Part shown: one piece after another, positions 57,563 to 64,000 of the stretch
How positions within the stretch are numbered: the stretch's first letter is position 1
How the letters are laid out: every line of letters begins with the position of its first letter
Assembly (NCBI GenBank): GCA_012931725.1
Contig: CM022949.1
Coordinates: 48,501,488-48,565,487 of the forward strand
DNA: 64,000 nucleotides
Source of the DNA: Litsea cubeba
Taxonomy: Eukaryota; Streptophyta; Magnoliopsida; Laurales; Lauraceae
Direction: 5' to 3'
Notes under the pieces: generated by a model
What the model was told of the DNA's origin: nothing
Seen by the model: only the letters and a program-made list of their open reading frames with translations
Database searches by the model: none
Translations under genes and position numbers: made by a program

Positions 57563-60120
57563 TGTAATCCTCCCACTCTAATTTATCTCTCCTTCACGGT
57601 ATCTCACTCTAAATCTCTCCCCACTAGAGGTCTCTCTCGCTCATCTCTCCCCACTGGAACCCTCTCTCGCTCAACTCTCTCACTCCCTAGGCATGCGCCC
57701 CTCCATCTCTCTCACTCTCTCACTCCCTGCGCATGCACCCCTCCATCTCTCACTCTCTCACTCTGTTGATCGCCGATGCATCCCCATCCCCTGCGCATCA
57801 TCGTCCAGACCCTGCAATCATCTCCCTGCGCTTGCACTGACCCTGCAATCATCTGGAACCAACACTCCATCCACTTTTAGACCTCCAAACGCGACCATCG
57901 ATAAAATCCCCAAATGAAAAAACGTCCGTAGATTCGCATCTTGATCGATTGATCTCCATCTCAGAAATTGTTTTTTTTTCTTCTGTTTATGGCTGCTGCT
58001 GTAGCAGAGCAACCTCAGCTGCTCTTGATTCCTTACCCAAAAACCCTTGTTCTCGAGATTCGAGCTTATTAAAGAAGCTTCTCCTTTCGGCTGAGATCTG
58101 ATTGTTTGAAGCTCATTGAAGGCTGTTTCAATGGCGGATCCGGTGGTTTTTTTGGGGGGTCGTTGAGTTGATTGGTGGTTTTGAGAGAGAGAAGCAGAAC
58201 AGAGGAAGAAGAGGAATCAGAGTACAAGAGTGAAGTTGGAGTTGTGCCTGGCACAGTAGCTACTCAACACAGGTTAAAGGTTCCACCATCTCAACTGGCC
58301 CAGTCCACTCTCTCTCTATCACCAGGTTTGATGTTTTTAGGACTTTTTTTAAAGGACATTTTCTTATCCTAATAGGAAGGAGAGGGAAGAAAGAGATATG
58401 GGAAAGGAGAGAAGAAGCAGCAGCAGAACCCCTCCATTCCTTTTTTTTTAATTTGTTAAGTTTATTTTTTTTCTTTTTCCATGAATCTGAACAAGACACA
58501 AATCTAAGCCTCTTTCTTTCGTCATGACCGAAATCTCAACTTTCCCAATCAAAAGGGTTTCACACTTGCATTCTATTTCTTTTTCTTTGTTTCTTATTTG
58601 TATTCTATTTCTCTATTTCTCAAACGATTATAGGGTTTCTGCACTCTCCATCTACAAAAGAAGAGGTGTTTTTTTTTTTCCTCTCAAGATCTCTTTGTTG
58701 ATTGTAAATGTGTTGTTTTTTTTTTTTTCAGATTTTACTGAAATTGATCGAGATTTCTTAGTTTGTTGATTTCTTTCCTATTATTTTGATTTGGATTTGG
58801 TGATATTGAATCTGAGATTATGGTCTTTTTCTTGTTGTTTGTTTGTTTGATGGGTTTTGATTTTGGTGGTTTTGAAGGAAAGGTCTGATTGGCAAACAGG
58901 AAGTTGAGATTTTGCACTTGCTTGCTTGAAGAGTGCATGCTGGAGAGGAATTGTGTTGGGAAGTTTTGATCTCAGGTATATAAAAATTCGTATTTCATCT
59001 CTTGTTTGTATTTCATCATTTCCGTTTGCATGTCTCGCGAAATCCGTGTTTCAGCTTGACATAAGGTGTCTTTATTTTTATGCATTTTATTTGACATAAG
59101 GTGACAAACCAATGGTGAATGTGAAGCCTATCTATGCCAGGTCCAAGGATGAATGGAATGTGCAAAGTAGCTATTGATGTCATGGGATCTGGGGTAAAGA
59201 AATTTAGAAAAAAAATGTTGACATAAGGAAGACTAATACGTAAAATCCCCTTGATATTTCCATGGTAAAAATTGTTTAGGTCTCACCTTGCCCATTCACT
59301 ATGTACATAAATGTATATATAAAAAAAAAAAAAAACATTCAAGATTCAAGCCTAATAAGGTCAAATCCTTACATGTGGAGCCCACTTTTCATCATCTCAA
59401 TTCATTAGGTGTCAACCTCTCTTACTGGTGGGTGATTACGTCACGATGGGTCCAATGTCACTTAATCTAATGGTTGGACTCACTGCAATTAATTTAAAAT
59501 TCTGTTAGGAAAAGATAGAAGAGAGGTTAGAGCTCTTGACCCATTTTCTTAATTTATAATAAAGACCCCCCACTAACTTAAAGTTTTGTTAGTCAATTTC
59601 TTATGAAGTTGGATTTCTGTCAGTAGCAATGGAATAATTGAGTGCCTCTGTGGGGGATTCAAAGAGATAGTATCATAGAATATATTTCTATCTTTGAAAT
59701 TTTCATGGCCTGTGTGGGGATTATTGAATGCCACCTTTCATGAGTTCCAACGTAGAGATCATGTGGAAGATGATAGCACCAAGCGTGCATATGGGTTGTC
59801 ATGGAGCTATGACACTAAAAATAATAGTATGTATATATAGTGTGAGAGAGAGGATTGGTTCTAGTGAACAAAGAAGTGAATGGAGTCAAAGGAGTGTGAA
59901 TTGAAAGTAGGTGTGCAAATTGAAACAATTGAAACAGATGGCTTCAATCCAACAGGGAATATAACTTTAATTCAATAAATATATATAAGACAACTGACTT
60001 GAGCAGGCATCATGGTATTGATTTTGCTCACATGTATTACTACTTACCATATGGGCTTGTATATATTCATCTCTTATTTGCAAGTCAGAATAGTGACATA
60101 CATACCATTTCTTTGTTTGC
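57563..60120 (+). other. CACTA internal sequence without recognised gene
   Basis: 57590-57800 is CT-rich with repeated CTCACTCCCTGCGCATGC-like units. The ORF 58172-58372 (LRERSRTEEEEESEYKSEVG) might be an exon of a gene, but nothing confirms it. The remainder, 58400-60100, is T-rich and shows no protein-like frame. Confidence 0.4.
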
Positions 60121-60128
60121 CTAGACAC

Positions 60129-60293
60129 CTTTTTCAATATGCATTACAGTTTTCATGCAAGTTTCACAGAAGCCTTTGTTTCCTCTGACACATAATAATC
60201 CAGCTTCCTTAATGCAGCCCTTGCACAAGGAATATGTACATGTATAGCACATATACTGGGAAGCCTTTTCACAGATACTACATGTATGCCAAC
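60129..60293 (-). pseudogene. Captured exon encoding a PHD finger (NERD/CCCH-19-like)
   Basis: On the minus strand an acceptor (CATTTCAG, 60301-60294) opens a 165-nt exon in phase 1, ending before a donor-like GTGTCT at 60128 in phase 1. It encodes WHTCSICEKASQYMCYTCTY followed by SLCKGCIKEAGLLCVRGNKG and FCETCMKTV. Cysteine pairs CSIC, CYTC, CKGC and CETC are in place for a zinc-binding PHD finger. From memory this closely resembles the PHD finger of plant SWIB/Plus-3/GYF proteins of the NERD (CCCH-19/44) type, which read unmodified H3 and act in chromatin silencing. Only this exon and flanking intron are seen, on the strand opposite to the transposase. A captured gene fragment fits best. 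Confidence 0.7.
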
Positions 60294-60301
60294 CTGAAAT
60301 G

Positions 60302-61210
60302 CAAGGGAATCACAATACACTTCGGAATTAGGGACGCAGAAAACCAAGCATGTAGATCTGAATAACAGAATTCTTTTTCTTTATCTTTATTATATTTTAC
60401 TATATTTTATTTTTTGAAAGTTGTGACAGAATCTAAATTCTACTATATTTTAGTATTGATGTATGTGACTAAGGAATAGATATCTGACTAAGGAATAGTT
60501 TCATATAATCACAACAACAAAAAAAGGCAGGAACCACTGCTCAAAATGAAAGGGGAACAACAATTTCACAGGATGCTTACTTGCTTAGAAGAGATAAGTG
60601 CACAAAATTTGCCTGCAATTCCTTTGTCTAATGCAAAGTCAAGAAGAAAACACACACCCATCAGCGCCACATACAAATAGAACAATGGAGCAGGAAATAC
60701 TTTCTTGTTAGGTGTGACACATTGACACTACCTCAAGCCTCTTCTCCTAATCTGTGCCATACAGGTTGCTTAATACATGTCCTGCCTTTTGTCATCAGAT
60801 TTCAGTCACAACAACCTACATATTTTGCGTTAGTGACAATTGTGTAAAGTTTACAGTTTTTTTGCTCTTTTGGGCTAAACCCAAAAGACCTTTTATTATA
60901 ATTTTTTGATTGGTAAAGACCTTTTATTTATGTCTATTAGTTGTAAATGAGGTTTTGTTTTATCTTTTTTTTTCTTTTTTATGTAATTATATGTCATGGG
61001 CTTACTGGTTTTTTATGTCTTTGCTTTCTTTTGGTACATATGTCCAAATTCTAGCTTAAGTTATCTAGTAAATGTCTCTTTGAGCTGTTTGTTTCTTTCT
61101 GTTGGGTCTCTGTTCATTTCACTTGTTTCACTGAAGTGCTGTGAAACCAATCCATTTTGAGAAAGTTATGGTCAATCCTATTGAGGTGTAGTAGAGTATC
61201 GAATTGTATT
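60302..61210 (+). other. CACTA internal sequence
   Basis: AT-rich; nothing recognised apart from possible intron sequence of the captured fragment close to 60302-60370. Confidence 0.4.
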
Positions 61211-61275
61211 GAAATCTTTTATTCCCAAGTATGCTTTAACATGGTATCAAAGCATACTTGGGAGTAAAAGATTTC
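61211..61275. repeat. 27-bp inverted repeat (hairpin) upstream of the transposase
   Basis: Arms 61211-61237 and 61249-61275 pair with one mismatch around an 11-nt loop. The loop region reads ACATGGTATC. Confidence 0.9.
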
Positions 61276-61569
61276 CATACGAAGATTACTAGTGGCTTGG
61301 GTTAGTGTTTTAAACTAGTTTAAGTGAGATTTGCTTCAATTGGAGTTTTGAATGTAAGTGGATCAACTCACTTGAATGAAGCATTGCGGATTGATATAAA
61401 GTTTCTGTCCTCTGAATATGTTCTCAAAAGTTTCCACAAGGGTGTTGGAAGTCTGTTTGGTTTGTTCTTGTGTAGTGTAATTTTAAATTGTTGCTCTAAA
61501 CTCACATCACATGTCTTGTGCTATCATGTGTTTTTGGTCGGTAGGAACTGGCTTGAACCGGATATTACG

Positions 61570-64000
61570 ATGGACAAAAGTTGGATGCATAAGTCAAGAT
61601 CGAGCCCTGAGTATCTAAACTGGTGTTATAGAATTCCTAAATTTTGCGTTTGACCATGCAACGGATGATGACAAGATCCCGTGTCCATGCATTAAATGTT
61701 GTAACAAGTACTATAAGAATAGAGAATATGTGCATGGTGACTTATTATGGAATGGGATAATGCAGAGATACACCAATTGGACGAGCCATGGGGAGGATAT
61801 GTATGGAGGTGAATATATTAGTGATGAGTCTGAGGAGGGCGATGAAATGTTACAGGATGCATTCGGAATGCCAAACTTAGATGGTGGGGAAGATAATGAA
61901 TCACCGGAAGAAAGCATTCCGGATGTGCCCAACTTGGAAGCACAGAAATTTTACAAACTTTTGAAGGATGCCGAGAATGAACTATACCCGGGCTGCACTA
62001 AATTCTCAAAGCTTTCTTTCATTGTACGGTTATTTCACTTGAAGTGTCTTAACGGATGGAGTAACAAATCATTCGACATGTTACTTGAGTTATTAAAAGA
62101 GGCACTTCCTGTTGGTGAAATGCTGCCCAAGAACCACTATGAATCAAAAAATATACTTCGGGATCTTGGCTTCCACTACATAAAAATAGATGCTTGCCCA
62201 AATGACTGTATGCTGTATTGGAAGGAATATGAGAATACGAATGAATGTACCGTATGCGGTGAGTCTAGGCAGAAATCGTCTGCTACTAAACAGGCTGTAA
62301 CTTCATCTGCAAAAGATAAGAAGATAGCTGCAAAGATTTTGCATTATTTTCCATTGAAACCGAGGCTTCAGAGGTTATTTATGTCTTCAAAAACAGCTGA
62401 GTACATGAAATGGCATGATCAGGGACGCATAAAGGACGAGGTGTTGAGGCATCCTGCAGACTCTGAGGCATGGTCAACTTTAGACGATGAATTCCCAATG
62501 TTCGGTTCAGAGCCTCGTAATGTTAGACTTGGTTTAGCGAGCGATGGTTTTAATCCTTTTAATACCATGAGTATTACTCACAGCACATGGCCGGTCATTC
62601 TCATTCCATACAACTTGCCGCCATGGATGTGTATGAAGCAATCATTTTTCATGTTGTCATTGCTTATTCCTAGCCCTAAGTCTCCTGGGAACGACATCGA
62701 TGTTTACATGCAACCATTGATAGAGGAGTTGAAGGAATTGTGGACAAATGGAGTTGAGACATACGATGCCTATTCAAAACAGAATTTTCTGATGCATGCA
62801 GCAGTCTTATGGACTATTAGTGATTTTCCCGCATATGCTAACTTATCAGGATGGAGCACTGAAGGGGAAAAAGCATGTCCCTCTTGCAACAAGGACACTT
62901 GTTCGGTCAGATTGAAGAATGGACATAAGTGGTGTTACTTGGGACATCGTCGATTTCTACCACTTGATCATAAGCTCCGACACAATAAGAGATCTTTTAA
63001 TGGATTTAAGGAATTGAGAAGTGTGCCAAATGCATTATTTGGTGATGATGTACTTAATCAATTGTGTGACTATGAGCAAATCACATTCGGTAAGGCAGAT
63101 AAGGATAATATGGGGAGGAAGAGAAAAAGGGATGAGTGCAAATTGCCAAAGAATTGGAAGAAGAAGAGTATTTTCTTCCAATTGCCTTATTGGAAAGTTC
63201 TTATATTGCGGCACAATCTGAATGTTATGCACATCGAAAAAAATGTGTGTGACAGTGTGATAGGGACACTGTTGAACATGGAGGAGAAAACAAAAGACAC
63301 TTTAAAAGCTCGTCTTGACCTAAAGTTAATGGGCATAAGGGAACATCTCCACCCAAAACAGGAAGGAAATAGGTTGGTATTACCCTCTGCATGCTACTCA
63401 ATGTCTTTAACTGAGAAAAGAAAGTTGTGTCACTGCTTGAAGGAGGTGAAGGTTCCGGATAATTATTCGTCGAACATTGCACGATGTGTTCAAGTCAAAC
63501 AATGCAAGATCTCGGGGCTGAAGAGTCATGATTGTCATGTTCTTATGCAACAACTACTTCCGCTTGCAATACGTGGACTCTTACCCAAGGATGTGTGTTC
63601 AGTTCTGATTCAATTCTCTGCTTTCTTTAGGCAGTTGTGTTCGAAAGTTTTGAAGGTCTCAGAGCTGGAGCAACTTCAATCCCAGATTGCTCTAACACTG
63701 TGTAAATTGGAAATGATATTTCCACCGGCATTTTTTGATATTATGGTCCATTTGCCTATTCATCTCGCCGATGAGGCCAAGTTTGTAGGACCAGTGCAAT
63801 ACCGGTGGATGTATCCAATCGAGAGGTCTGTATATATATAATATCAACTTGTCATTTCAATAATGTATTGGCAATAATATCAACAATTATATCCCCATAG
63901 GTACTTGCACACGCTGAAATCATATGTACGTAATAGAAGTCGCCCGGAGGGTTCAATAGCAGAAGGGTACCTTTCAGAAGAATGTTCGACATTTTGCTCC
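61570..64000 (+). pseudogene. tnp2-like CACTA transposase, partial and frameshifted
   Basis: The likely start is ATG 61570 (MDKSWMHKSRSSPEYLN), the usual start of the transposase-associated domain. A 1-base frameshift near 61619 moves the reading to the long frame that stays open to 63825. Counted from 61730, this frame has the tnp2 core: LASDGFNPF (Asp about 272), DFPAYANLSGWS (Asp about 365), a zinc-binding CPSC, and NLNVMHIEKNVCDSV (Glu about 503), likely the DDE triad. The C-terminal part resembles DUF4218 (LPIHLADEAKFVGPVQYRWM). A GT-AG intron (63826-63900) splits an Arg codon, and exon 2 (63901 on) continues YLHTLKSYVRNRSRPEGSIA to the window end. The enzyme would cut and paste CACTA elements in the nucleus. 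Apart from the frameshift the sequence is well kept. Confidence 0.88.
63826..63900 (+). other. Intron of the tnp2-like transposase (75 nt)
   Basis: Donor GAGAG|GTCTGT, acceptor CCCCATAG|GTAC. Joining the exons keeps the frame (ER|YLHTLK). This is a typical intron position for this family as I recall it. Confidence 0.8.

Larger units (their letters stand above)
57282..64000 (+). mobile_element. CACTA (En/Spm-type) DNA transposon, 5' part
   Basis: The left terminus CACTACAAGAAAATAC is a typical CACTA end. Subterminal GCGGCGGCC and GTCGCTA words follow. A tnp2-type transposase runs off the right end. The 3-bp duplication candidate at the left edge is ACC (57279-57281). The right end is not in the window. 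I assume that the transposase and the left terminus belong to the same element. Confidence 0.82.

Overview
The window is plant nuclear DNA. It carries Ty3/gypsy elements of Tat and Tekay type, a Ty1/copia element, a CACTA element with a tnp2-type transposase, a hAT-type MITE and a three-exon F-box/LRR gene with GT-AG introns. These point to an angiosperm; I cannot name the species. There are no rRNA genes, no intact tRNA genes and no organelle sequence. Almost everything except the F-box gene is transposon-derived.

Region 1 (1-42439) is a nest of LTR retrotransposons. Element C is a Tat-like Ty3/gypsy element on the minus strand and forms the outer layer, 32390-42439; its other half lies left of the window. 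Element A is a second copy of the same family on the plus strand. It inserted into C and runs from before base 1 to 32389, with its 3' LTR at 29828-32389. Element B is a Tekay/Del-type chromovirus on the minus strand, 15213-26462. It inserted into A and has 3.14-kb LTRs and a perfect 5-bp target duplication (CCCTT). A separate LTR remnant, E (32525 to about 34550), sits inside C beside a deletion. LTR divergence by eye agrees with the nesting order: A's visible LTR ends differ by 7 substitutions and 1 indel in about 163 bp, B's LTRs by roughly 30 substitutions in 3.1 kb.

The most interesting content is in A. Between its pol genes and its 3' LTR it carries an antisense gene with its own TATA box, an ATG, and four recognisable GT-AG introns, all phase 1. 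The product resembles the plant mobile domain (PMD) family, followed by acidic exons and a coiled-coil tail. Element B landed inside its large exon 2. The sense pol and this antisense gene converge on a spacer packed with two families of short repeats. The antisense gene and A's gag-pol are both decayed by stops and frameshifts.

Region 2 (42440-53052) holds unassigned intergenic DNA, an 824-bp hAT-type MITE with an 8-bp target duplication, a degenerate array rich in GTGGGNCCCAC-like words, a tandem triplication and the F-box gene (47468-49389, predicted 493 aa). It ends with about 3.5 kb of largely featureless sequence and one unrecognised ORF pair.

Region 3 (53053-64000) starts with a decayed Ty1/copia element whose integrase is interrupted by a run of 18 G. 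That element is broken at 57282 by a CACTA transposon which runs off the right end. The CACTA carries subterminal repeats, an antisense exon encoding a PHD finger that looks captured from a host gene, a long hairpin, and a tnp2-like transposase with one frameshift and a clear intron.
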